Notes: generated by a model not told the origin, from the sequence alone. A stretch of 6,555 nt of DNA from Candidatus Pacearchaeota archaeon CG11_big_fil_rev_8_21_14_0_20_30_13 (GCA_002762735.1 PCVV01000034.1:531-7085); one strand, 5' to 3'; counted from the stretch's first letter, positions 1 through 5,972 are shown. Made by a program: numbers and translations.

Positions 1-1324
1 TTCCAGAATCAACCGAATCGCCATCAATTGTAATACAATAAGGAGTTCCAATTTCATCCTGTCGTGCATATCTTCTTCCAATACTTCCGGATTTATCATA
101 AACCACATTCCATTTTTTTCTTAAGTTATGAAAAATTGACAATCCAATGTTTTCAAATTCTTCTTTTTTTATTAAAGGGAAAACCCCAACTTTCACAGGA
201 GAAAGTTTTGGATTAAAATTCAAAACAATATTCTCCTTTTCTCTTTCATTATATGCCTCATATAAAAAGACCAAAAGAGCTCTCTCCACTCCTAAACTTG
301 GTTCGCATATCACTTCAGGAATAAATCTTTCTTTTGTTTCTTCATCTAAAACTTCCATTTTTGTTTTTGAAAATTTTTGATGTTGTTTCAAATCATAATC
401 ACTTCTGTCAGCAATTCCTTGAAGTTCTTTCCAACCAAATGGAAAATTATATTCAAGGTCCCAACAATCACTTGAATAATGTGCAAGTTCTTCTCTATCG
501 TGCTGTCTTATTCTGAAATTATCTAAATTAGCCCCTAAAGATTTGAAAAAGGAAAGCTCTTGACCAAGCCAATAAGCATGCCAATCTTTTTTTATAATCT
601 TTTTTTTATGAGCTTCCTTTAAACTCATTTTCTTCTCTTTTGTTTCACCTGATGCTAAAACTAAAACTTCGACATCTGGAATGTCATAAGGACATTTTTC
701 TTTTGGTTTAATAAAATACTCAATCTCCATTTGTTCAAATTCTCTACACCTAAATATAAAATTCCTAGGAGCAATTTCATTTCTAAATGCCTTCCCCATT
801 TGAGCAATTCCGCAAGGAAGTTTCATTCTAGCCTCGTCAAAGACTGCTTTAAAATTCGCAAAAATAAGTTGAGCTGTTTCAGGACGTAAATAACCATAAT
901 CCTTAAGTCCTACTTCCGTTTTAAACATCAATTTAAATTCTTTCGCGGAAGAAGAATCATACTCTCCACCACACTCACATTTTACCTTTCCAAGTTCACT
1001 TTTATCAACTTTTCCTGGTTTTTTACATTTCTTACATACTACAAAAACATCACTAAAACTGTCCACATGACCCGAAGCCTTCCAAACATCTGGATGAGTT
1101 ATAATGGCTCCATCAATTCCCTCGATATCATCTCTCTCACGAACATGAAATTGCCACCAAGCATTTTTTAGATTATTTTTTAATTCGCTTCCTAAGAAAA
1201 GATAATCCCAAAAACCAGCGAGGCCCCCATAAATTTCTCCAGACCTAACAATAAATCCTTTTCTTTTGCAAAAAGCAGTCATCTCATCTATACTTGGTTT
1301 TTTTAGAACATTCTTTTTTTCCAT
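1..1324 (-). CDS. glyS: Glycyl-tRNA synthetase, archaeal/eukaryotic alpha2 type (3' end cut by window)
   Basis: Charges tRNA-Gly with glycine in the cytoplasm; class II aminoacyl-tRNA synthetase. 441 residues are visible from ATG at 1324, open to the window edge. Seen: N-terminal catalytic start with G-x-Y-G-G-L-A-G-F-W-D-Y near residues 30-41; a zinc-ribbon insertion with C97, C100, C116 and C118; R-P-E-T-A-Q at 147-152; class II motif 2 with F-R-N-E-I-A-P-R at 180-187; motif 3 E-P-S-L-G-V-E-R-A-L at 341-350; and an HGTP anticodon-binding domain from about 374, with R-Y-A-R-Q-D-E-I-G-T-P-Y at 418-429. From family knowledge, roughly 30-50 C-terminal residues should lie beyond the edge. The start is supported by a TATA box about 25 bases upstream, implying a leaderless mRNA. 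The neighbouring operon ends 43 bases upstream on the same strand, so read-through is also possible. Identification is near certain. Confidence 0.97.
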   Translation of the reverse strand, partial: MEKKNVLKKPSIDEMTAFCKRKGFIVRSGEIYGGLAGFWDYLFLGSELKNNLKNAWWQFHVRERDDIEGIDGAIITHPDVWKASGHVDSFSDVFVVCKKCKKPGKVDKSELGKVKCECGGEYDSSSAKEFKLMFKTEVGLKDYGYLRPETAQLIFANFKAVFDEARMKLPCGIAQMGKAFRNEIAPRNFIFRCREFEQMEIEYFIKPKEKCPYDIPDVEVLVLASGETKEKKMSLKEAHKKKIIKKDWHAYWLGQELSFFKSLGANLDNFRIRQHDREELAHYSSDCWDLEYNFPFGWKELQGIADRSDYDLKQHQKFSKTKMEVLDEETKERFIPEVICEPSLGVERALLVFLYEAYNEREKENIVLNFNPKLSPVKVGVFPLIKKEEFENIGLSIFHNLRKKWNVVYDKSGSIGRRYARQDEIGTPYCITIDGDSVDSG

Positions 1325-1344
1325 TAAGTGAAATAGGTGAAGGA

Positions 1345-1352
1345 TTATTTAA
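1345..1352 (-). promoter_or_regulatory. TATA box of glyS
   Basis: Minus-strand TTAAATAA is centred 24.5 bases before the glyS ATG, with a C/A-rich stretch just upstream where a BRE would lie. No Shine-Dalgarno sequence occurs between box and start, so transcription should begin at or next to the ATG. The same octamer at the same distance precedes the gene starting at 2597. Confidence 0.7.
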
Positions 1353-1367
1353 GGGTTTTGGGATAAA

Positions 1368-1616
1368 TTATTTGAAAGGATGTTCGCTAACATAAATCCA
1401 ATATTCCATTTCTAATTTTTTAACACAAGATTTACAGTAAGGAGGACTAGTAGCATCTGGATCATTAAGACCATAAAAAGATTCTGCTGGAATTTCTTTT
1501 CCATCCCTCTGGCATTTTACACAATAATAATCTTCAGCATAAATTTTTTTATCATTACGAGGAACCCCAATTCCATTCCATAAAAGAAGTTTATTTTCAA
1601 TATTTTTTTGGCCCAT
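1368..1616 (-). CDS. Small zinc-ribbon protein, second of a tandem pair (function unknown)
   Basis: An 82-residue soluble protein with four cysteines as two C-x-x-C knuckles (C32/C35 and C61/C64), which predicts one structural zinc site. The spacing is that of a treble-clef or zinc-ribbon fold. It is a paralogue of the gene just upstream (1618-1854): both carry A-E-x-Y-Y-C-V-x-C-x-x-x-G around the first knuckle and P-Y-C-x-x-C at the second, and a similar L-x-W-N near the N-terminus. I chose ATG at 1616, one base after the stop of the preceding gene (TAATATG). A TTG at 1628 in the same frame would overlap that gene and has no ribosome binding site. It is the last gene of a three-gene operon with the TPR membrane protein. 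No enzymatic motif is visible; it could bind nucleic acid or protein. The gene is likely real, the function is unknown. Confidence 0.8.
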   Translation of the reverse strand: MGQKNIENKLLLWNGIGVPRNDKKIYAEDYYCVKCQRDGKEIPAESFYGLNDPDATSPPYCKSCVKKLEMEYWIYVSEHPFK

Positions 1617-1617
1617 A

Positions 1618-1854
1618 TTAACACACAATTTTTTTGTTCATTTTCACATCACAAGGAATGCAATAAGGATAAAGTTCCAGTTTTTCTTTACCTTCTTTGA
1701 TATTTCTTAACAAGGTAGGCCCAAGAACTTGCGCTTGAGTTTTTATTCCATGCTCATAACAGCAAACACAATAATAATACTCCGCCGAAGAAAATCCATC
1801 TCCATCAACAATTTTATCTACATTCCAGATTCCCAGTTTTTTATCTAAAGTCAT
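1618..1854 (-). CDS. Small zinc-ribbon protein, first of a tandem pair (function unknown)
   Basis: A 78-residue protein with C29-V-C-C32 and C65-x-x-C68 knuckles, predicting one zinc site; C31 and the C-terminal C78 are extra cysteines absent from its paralogue. Shared residues with the downstream gene (A-E-x-Y-Y-C-V-x-C-x-x-x-G and P-Y-C-x-x-C) indicate an old tandem duplication, since the linkers between knuckles have diverged. The ATG follows the TAA of the TPR membrane-protein gene after only two bases, and its own stop is one base from the next ATG, so all three are almost certainly one transcript with coupled translation. No Shine-Dalgarno sequence is seen. No transmembrane segment or known catalytic motif is present. 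Function not recognised. Confidence 0.78.
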   Translation of the reverse strand: MTLDKKLGIWNVDKIVDGDGFSSAEYYYCVCCYEHGIKTQAQVLGPTLLRNIKEGKEKLELYPYCIPCDVKMNKKIVC

Positions 1855-1856
1855 TT

Positions 1857-2597
1857 TTATTTTTTAAGAGCTAAAAATCCAAACAAAAGAGAAGCTAAGA
1901 AGATTAAAATTCCAGACAGGTTTGCCGAAGAGGAATCCAAATTTCCAATTATATTTCCAGTAAGATTAGAAGACAGAAAAAAAATGCTAAAAACAAAACC
2001 TACTAATGAAGAAATTCCTAAAACCCTTTTTTCAAGAGATTTGCCTTTACTCTCCAATTTTTCAATTTGAGCATTAATCTTATTTATTCGCTCTTTAGCA
2101 CGAGAATTCTCAATTTTTCTATAAGAATTTTTATTTTTTTCCAATTCTAAAACCATCTCTCCATAATTATCAGCAACTTTTTTCAAACTAGTCCTATCAT
2201 TTATATTATCCAATCCAACTTCTTCAAATACTTCTGCTGCTGCAGCATATTTTTCCATTTTAACAAAATTCTCAGCTAACTTCATAAAGTCCCCTTTAGA
2301 AGCATGACCTTTCCGATAACACATTGCTGCTAATTCCGGTTCTGAACTTTTAGAATAAATCTCTCCTAACTTCAACCAATCTTTATTTGTAGCATTTCCT
2401 CTTTCAAAAGATTTTATTCCATTAAGTTTGACATCATTTCCAGAACTTGCATACTTAATTCCTTCTCGAATTTTTTCTTCATCCCTCATTCCTCTAAGCG
2501 ATTCATACTTGGAAGAGCTCAAGGTTACATTACTAGATCCCATATGTGCTACCTTTTTTTTCAAACCCATCCCTTCAAGAACTTCTTCAAATCCCAT
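1857..2597 (-). CDS. TPR-like / coiled-coil protein with C-terminal two-helix membrane anchor
   Basis: A 246-residue protein, first gene of a three-gene operon. Order of parts: a polar N-terminus (1-40); helical repeats resembling TPR or Sel1 units at about 73-98 (W-L-K-L-G-E-I-Y ... A-A-M-C-Y-R-K-G) and 102-128 (F-M-K-L-A-E-N-F ... A-A-E-V-F-E-E-V-G); a charged coiled coil at about 147-192; a transmembrane helix at about 192-210; a short turn containing N-L-T-G-N-I-I-G; and a second helix at about 227-244 ending in K-K. The hairpin puts both ends on the same side, presumably the cytoplasm, where the TPR part could bind partners, perhaps the two zinc-ribbon proteins encoded downstream. From memory, similar N-x-T-G-N-x-I-G hairpins recur at C-termini of DPANN proteins. 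The start at 2597 fits a TATA box 24.5 bases upstream. Function unknown; a scaffold role is inference. Confidence 0.85.
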   Translation of the reverse strand: MGFEEVLEGMGLKKKVAHMGSSNVTLSSSKYESLRGMRDEEKIREGIKYASSGNDVKLNGIKSFERGNATNKDWLKLGEIYSKSSEPELAAMCYRKGHASKGDFMKLAENFVKMEKYAAAAEVFEEVGLDNINDRTSLKKVADNYGEMVLELEKNKNSYRKIENSRAKERINKINAQIEKLESKGKSLEKRVLGISSLVGFVFSIFFLSSNLTGNIIGNLDSSSANLSGILIFLASLLFGFLALKK

Positions 2598-2617
2598 GAG
2601 GAAAGAAGTTTTATAGA

Positions 2618-2625
2618 TTATTTAA
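2618..2625 (-). promoter_or_regulatory. TATA box of the TPR/zinc-ribbon operon
   Basis: Minus-strand TTAAATAA (in GTTTAAATAATC) is centred 24.5 bases before the ATG at 2597, as in front of glyS. The region between box and ATG is C/T-rich with no Shine-Dalgarno sequence. The whole promoter fits in the 48 bases after the thrS stop. Confidence 0.7.
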
Positions 2626-2634
2626 ACATTTCTT

Positions 2635-2645
2635 CAAATAAAAAC
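2635..2645 (-). terminator. Possible oligo-T terminator of thrS
   Basis: Immediately after the thrS TAG the minus strand reads GTTTTTATTTG, a T-rich run of the type that stops archaeal RNA polymerase without a hairpin. It is short and directly abuts the next promoter, so it may be leaky. Confidence 0.35.
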
Positions 2646-4373
2646 CTACTTTCTATTCTTAATTTCTTTTTTCAATCTTGAAACAAACTTAGTCATATTT
2701 AAACCGTGTTCAAGACTTCCATCACGTGAACGAAGACTAATTGTATTTGATTCTTCTTCTTTGTCTCCGATAGTAACCATATAAAAAACCCTCTCGATTT
2801 GAGCATTTCTAACTTTCTTACCTAAACTTTCATTGCTCTCATCAATCTCAACTCTTAACCCTTCTTCTAAAAGTTTTCCTTTAATTTTTTCCGCAAAAAG
2901 ATTATTCTTCTCACTCATAGGAAGAATTCTCACTTGCACTGGACTAATCCAAAGGGGCAAATTTCCTTGCGTCTTTTCCAAAAGATAAGATATAACTCTT
3001 TCAGTTGCACCAGTAGATGATCTATGAATTATCATTGGAATTTTTTCTTTTCCATCTTTATCCAAGTAAGTCATCCCAAATTTATCTGGAAGTGCAAAAT
3101 CAATTTGAACTGTAATTAAAGTATCTTCCTTGCCATAAACATCTTTATATTGCAAATCTAATTTTGGTCCATAAAAAGCAGCCTCCCCTTCTTTCTCAAC
3201 ATATTTTATTTTTAATTTGTCCAATATTTTTTTCATTGATTGTTGAGTTTTTTCCCAAGCTTCGGGATTATCCACATATTTCCCTCCTTCATTCTTAGGA
3301 TCCCATTTTGAAAATTGATACCAAACTTCAATTCCAAAAGTTTTCATAACATAATTTATCAAATCAATAACTCCAAAGAATTCCTTTTCAACTTGTTCTG
3401 GAGTACAAATTAAATGGGCATCAGCCAATGTAAATTGCCTTACTCTTGTAAGACCTCTAAGTTCTCCAGATTGTTCACTTCTAAAAAGAGTTGCAATTTC
3501 TGCATATTTTTTTGGTAAATCTTTGTAACTTCGTGGCTTTCTTTTGTATAAAACAAATTGAAAGGGACAAGTCATAGGACGAAGTGCAAAATCTTCTTTT
3601 CCTACTTTTAAAATAAACATTCCATCCTTGTAATGTTGCCAATGACCAGAAATTTTATACAAATCGCTCTTAGCAAGAATTGGTGTCGAAGTATGTTCGT
3701 ATCCCCTTTTTAATTCTTCATCAACAATAAACCTTTCAATCTCTCTCTTTATTGCTGTACCTTTCGGAGTGAAAAGGGGTAACCCTTGTCCTACAACTTC
3801 ATTAACAATGTATAAATCAAGTTCCTTTCCAAGTTCAACATTACTTTTCATTCCATCTTTTCCTCTTATAGATTGAACTCTATTTTTTCCCATAATTCTC
3901 CATAATTTTTTTCTTTCTTCCAGAGTCAAATCTTTTTCCTTTTCTTCATTACCTTTGAAGACAATTTCTCTAGACAATTCGCTCAAAGGATGTCCCTTAA
4001 CCTTAAGTTCAAAAGTTTTATAATACCCAAATGGTGCACGACTTACTTCATAATTATCTTCTTTCAATTTTTTCTCAGCAAGTTCCAAAACAGAAATCGC
4101 ATCTTTTGGAGAACTCAGATTATTTGATAGATGAGCATAAGGATAAAGAACTATTTTTTTAGTTCCAACGCTCTCTGCAATTTCCTTTACATTTTTAACA
4201 TATTCTTCTAAAATTCCGACGGAATCCCCACTTTCAACCGCAGTCAAAACAACTAAAGCTTCTTGAACCTTTTTTTTAGAAAGTTCATTTGGAGGAAGGT
4301 CATCCATACTTTTCACTGCCTTTTTTAACCCTTGCCATTCAATGTAATCAACATGTAAACAAAGTATTTTCAT
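2646..4373 (-). CDS. thrS: Threonyl-tRNA synthetase: archaeal editing domain joined to bacterial-type catalytic core
   Basis: Attaches threonine to tRNA-Thr and hydrolyses misformed Ser-tRNA-Thr. 575 residues. Residues 1-137 are the archaeal DTD-like editing domain: Y-P-Y-A-H-L-S at 77-83 and G-H-P-L-S-E-L-S-R at 127-135, keeping H81, Y118, K119 and E132, which match the active-site set known for Pyrococcus abyssi (His83, Tyr120, Lys121, Glu134) with a constant offset of two. The class II core runs from about 175 to 470: H-W-Q-H-Y-K-D-G-M-F at 244-253; zinc ligands C269, H320 and H450; motif 2 around R298 to R312; motif 3 H-R-S-S-T-G-A-T-E-R at 450-459. The anticodon-binding domain is about 473-575. 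The core resembles bacterial ThrRS rather than the euryarchaeal form, while the TGS and HxxxH editing domains of bacteria are absent. The start at 4373 has a TATA box 25.5 bases upstream. Identification is near certain. Confidence 0.97.
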   Translation of the reverse strand: MKILCLHVDYIEWQGLKKAVKSMDDLPPNELSKKKVQEALVVLTAVESGDSVGILEEYVKNVKEIAESVGTKKIVLYPYAHLSNNLSSPKDAISVLELAEKKLKEDNYEVSRAPFGYYKTFELKVKGHPLSELSREIVFKGNEEKEKDLTLEERKKLWRIMGKNRVQSIRGKDGMKSNVELGKELDLYIVNEVVGQGLPLFTPKGTAIKREIERFIVDEELKRGYEHTSTPILAKSDLYKISGHWQHYKDGMFILKVGKEDFALRPMTCPFQFVLYKRKPRSYKDLPKKYAEIATLFRSEQSGELRGLTRVRQFTLADAHLICTPEQVEKEFFGVIDLINYVMKTFGIEVWYQFSKWDPKNEGGKYVDNPEAWEKTQQSMKKILDKLKIKYVEKEGEAAFYGPKLDLQYKDVYGKEDTLITVQIDFALPDKFGMTYLDKDGKEKIPMIIHRSSTGATERVISYLLEKTQGNLPLWISPVQVRILPMSEKNNLFAEKIKGKLLEEGLRVEIDESNESLGKKVRNAQIERVFYMVTIGDKEEESNTISLRSRDGSLEHGLNMTKFVSRLKKEIKNRK

Positions 4374-4393
4374 AAGACAATTAACAAGTTAGA

Positions 4394-4403
4394 TTTTATA
4401 AAA
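4394..4403 (-). promoter_or_regulatory. TATA box of thrS
   Basis: TTTTATAAAA, symmetric, is centred 25.5 bases before the thrS ATG with no Shine-Dalgarno sequence after it. A leaderless transcript is implied. Because the box is a palindrome, orientation comes only from its distance to the gene. Confidence 0.65.
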
Positions 4404-4571
4404 TTATAGAAAGAGAAAAATTTCAAAAAAAATAACCAAAAAATCATTGGAGATACATAAAACTTATAAACTATTCAGATTAAAAAAATACTAACTAAAA
4501 AAGTCAAGTGAGATTTTGAAGATTTTCAAAAAAAAACTTAAAATTTGATTAGACAAAATCAAAAGAAAAGA
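4404..4571. other. AT-rich divergent spacer between thrS and the exported-protein gene
   Basis: Together with the flanking promoters this is a 229-base gene-free stretch. It holds many A-runs, an inverted repeat TTTTGAA-GATT-TTCAAAA at 4514-4531, and a TATA-like CTTATAAAC near 4463-4471 on the plus strand that is not followed by any open reading frame. I see no tRNA, no box C/D or H/ACA features and no CRISPR repeats. The 7-bp stem is all weak pairs apart from one G-C, so it is not convincing as an RNA structure. Confidence 0.5.
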
Positions 4572-4581
4572 TATTTAAATA
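4572..4581 (+). promoter_or_regulatory. TATA box of the exported cysteine-peptidase-like gene
   Basis: TATTTAAATA, preceded by the purine-rich GAAAAGA as a possible BRE, is centred 26.5 bases before the ATG at 4603. No Shine-Dalgarno sequence follows, so a leaderless transcript is likely. Confidence 0.7.
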
Positions 4582-4602
4582 GTCACTACATAATAATAAC
4601 AG

Positions 4603-5256
4603 ATGAAAAAGGTAATAACGAATTTACTAATCTTGGCAATAATGTATTCCCCCCTAAAAGGGCTAATTGGAAATTCATATGAAACCTTCTCCCAAAGATT
4701 TTCAACCAATGAATTATTTTTAGATTCAAAAATAGAAGGAGACACAATTTCTTCTAAAAATAAACTTGAAGGAATTGTTTTAGATTCTACCAATCAAATT
4801 TTTGAAGAACAAATTGCCTATAATGGAGGGATGAAAATAACATTTGTTGATAAAGATACCACAATCAAAATTCCTACATGGAAACAATTAGGAGTAAAAA
4901 AAGGAGATATGTGCTCGCAATACGCCAGAAAACTTGCTTTCAAATTAGGCTACAATTTGACTAAAAGCGACGAGACATGGAATCTCCATAAATATAATCC
5001 ATGGGTTCAATTTTCAGAAGATAGTCTCAGTAGAGGAGACTTTATTACATTTTACAATCCAAAAAGCAAGTATAATCGAAAAGGACGTAAAGAAACCCAC
5101 ACTGCAATTTATTTAGGAAAAGATGAAGAAGGGGAAGATTATTTCGCAGAACAAAGAGGAACACAAACAAAAATTTCTACTCTAGAAGAATTAAGAAAAG
5201 ATGGAATGACTCCCATAAAAATAATCAAAACCGAAAAAAGAAACTTATCCCAATAA
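4603..5256 (+). CDS. Exported or membrane-tethered NlpC/P60- or CHAP-like putative cysteine hydrolase
   Basis: 217 residues. The N-terminus (two Lys, then a hydrophobic stretch at about 4-22) looks like a signal peptide or membrane anchor; no clear cleavage site is seen. A poorly conserved linker follows to about 95. The C-terminal domain has the layout of papain-like NlpC/P60/CHAP enzymes: candidate nucleophile C104 at the head of a helix (D-M-C-S-Q-Y-A-R-K), T-W-N-L at 125-128, a strand R-G-D-F-I-T-F-Y at 144-151, candidate general base H166 in T-H-T-A-I-Y-L-G, and E-Q-R-G at 183-186, where Q184 could be the third polar residue. Family members usually cleave peptide or amide bonds, often in cell walls; the substrate here is unknown. 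It is monocistronic, and its last 12 bases overlap the end of the convergent ATP-grasp gene. The fold assignment is inference from motif order, with moderate confidence. Confidence 0.75.
   Translation: MKKVITNLLILAIMYSPLKGLIGNSYETFSQRFSTNELFLDSKIEGDTISSKNKLEGIVLDSTNQIFEEQIAYNGGMKITFVDKDTTIKIPTWKQLGVKKGDMCSQYARKLAFKLGYNLTKSDETWNLHKYNPWVQFSEDSLSRGDFITFYNPKSKYNRKGRKETHTAIYLGKDEEGEDYFAEQRGTQTKISTLEELRKDGMTPIKIIKTEKRNLSQ
5212..5239 (-). terminator. Possible T-rich terminator of the ATP-grasp gene
   Basis: Past the TAA at 5245-5247 the minus strand carries T6, T4 and T5 runs (CTTTTTTCGG, GGTTTTG, TTATTTTTATG). These lie inside the convergent plus-strand gene. Oligo-T tracts are the usual archaeal termination signal; no hairpin is needed. 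Confidence 0.35.
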
Positions 5257-5850
5257 TACAGAAGCATTAACAATTATTGGAGATTTTTCATTCACAAATA
5301 AAGAATTAATATCCACTGAATAAATTTTTGAATTTTCTTTTATTTTTGAACAAAGTTCTATCAAAAAATCTTCTAAAACTTTTCTTCCTCTTTTTGAAAA
5401 ATCCTTTGAAAATTTTGATTCATTAAACATTTTTTTTAATTTATCTTTCGTTATAGGGAAAGATTTTGAACTAATTGCTTTTAATCCTTCTTCATTAGAT
5501 TGAATTTGACTAATAGAAAGAGAATATTCTAAAAATTCATTTCTTTTAACTAAAACTGAAAATTCTCTTCCAAAGACTATTTTTTTAACAAGTACACCTT
5601 CAAAACCATCCATCTTCTTAAGACGTTTAAAATCTTTTATGAAGCAAGTATAATTTTGAAAATCTTTAGCCAATTTAGATTGACCTTTTGAAACTAAATT
5701 TTTACCAGAAACCTTTAACACACAAGGAATTCCTACCTTTTTTAAAGAATTTCTTAATCCAAAGCGAGTTGAAAAAAATTCTCGCCTAACGACTTTAAAA
5801 CCACTCTTTTCCAAAAAATCAAGGGACCCTTTTTCTGATAACTTACTCAT
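5245..5850 (-). CDS. Divergent ATP-grasp protein related to the beta subunit of ADP-forming acyl-CoA synthetases
   Basis: 201 residues, about the length of a stand-alone ATP-grasp_5 domain (beta subunit of ADP-forming acetyl-CoA synthetase, distant kin of succinyl-CoA synthetase beta). Matching features: L-S-E-x(4)-F-L-E-K-S-G-F at 4-18; I-P-C-V-L-K at 41-46 with K46 as the likely ATP-phosphate lysine; E-G-V-L-V-K-K-I-V-F-G-R-E-F at 84-97; and V-D-I-N-S-L-F-V at 179-186. Divergences: the usual H-K-S-D-x-G-G segment after the lysine is replaced by L-V-S-K-G-Q-S, the glycine-rich G-L-G-G-x-F segment is not recognisable, N-P has become N-S, and the metal-binding Asp of the last strand is N195. 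It may bind nucleotide weakly or have another role. Cytoplasmic, no membrane segment. No alpha-subunit gene lies nearby. Its own TATA box supports the start at 5850. Confidence 0.8.
   Translation of the reverse strand: MSKLSEKGSLDFLEKSGFKVVRREFFSTRFGLRNSLKKVGIPCVLKVSGKNLVSKGQSKLAKDFQNYTCFIKDFKRLKKMDGFEGVLVKKIVFGREFSVLVKRNEFLEYSLSISQIQSNEEGLKAISSKSFPITKDKLKKMFNESKFSKDFSKRGRKVLEDFLIELCSKIKENSKIYSVDINSLFVNEKSPIIVNASVLLG
5324..5347 (+). terminator. Possible T-rich terminator of the exported-protein gene
   Basis: A cluster of T5, T4, T3 and T5 runs lies about 70-90 bases after the plus-strand stop at 5256, preceded by another T5 at 5284-5288. It is within the minus-strand ATP-grasp gene, whose A-rich codons alone could explain it. 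Confidence 0.3.
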
Positions 5851-5868
5851 TGATTCAAAAAGAAATCC

Positions 5869-5881
5869 TATTTATATATAC
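5869..5881 (-). promoter_or_regulatory. TATA box and BRE of the ATP-grasp gene
   Basis: The minus strand reads CGAAAAG then TATATATAAATAG. The box is centred about 23-25 bases before the ATG at 5850, and CGAAAAG is a good BRE. No Shine-Dalgarno sequence follows. Confidence 0.7.
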
Positions 5882-5883
5882 TT

Positions 5884-5894
5884 TTCGAAATATA
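5884..5894 (+). repeat. TTCGAAATATA direct repeat, copy 1 (upstream of eL41)
   Basis: This 11-mer recurs exactly at 6121-6131. It begins 89 bases before the eL41 ATG, and the second copy begins 90 bases before the next ATG. Copy 1 also overlaps the BRE of the minus-strand ATP-grasp promoter, which may be its real job. Confidence 0.35.
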
Positions 5895-5943
5895 TATTAG
5901 AAAGAATATTTCTCAATTAAACTCAAAAAAACAGCCCGAAACC

Positions 5944-5952
5944 TTTAAAAAT
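5944..5952 (+). promoter_or_regulatory. TATA box and BRE of eL41
   Basis: CCCGAAACC followed by TTTAAAAAT forms a BRE/TATA pair centred 25 bases before ATG 5973, and about 64 bases before the internal ATG at 6012. The geometry places the transcript start at 5973 and so favours the longer protein. Confidence 0.7.
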
Positions 5953-5972
5953 AAATTTTTCATCCAAGTCCT

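Noticed and set aside
147..516. Two plus-strand open frames opposite the glyS gene
   Set aside because: They lie wholly antisense to the confidently identified GlyRS, and their products are low-complexity Ser/Phe-rich sequences typical of shadow frames.
1617..1628. Upstream TTG start for the second zinc-ribbon gene
   Set aside because: It would overlap the end of the preceding gene and has no ribosome binding site; ATG at 1616 right after the stop codon is the better coupled start.
2428..2616. Plus-strand open frame opposite the start of the TPR gene
   Set aside because: Antisense to a gene with a good promoter and recognisable domains; it has no TATA box at the expected distance.
4514..4531. 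Inverted repeat as a hairpin terminator or riboswitch
   Set aside because: The stem is seven weak, mostly A-T pairs in very AT-rich sequence; no aptamer-like conserved core is seen, and archaeal termination does not need hairpins.
4575..4793. Minus-strand open frame across the promoter and start of the exported-protein gene
   Set aside because: It overlaps the TATA box and signal-peptide region of the plus-strand gene and ends in a low-complexity hydrophobic and Tyr-rich tail.
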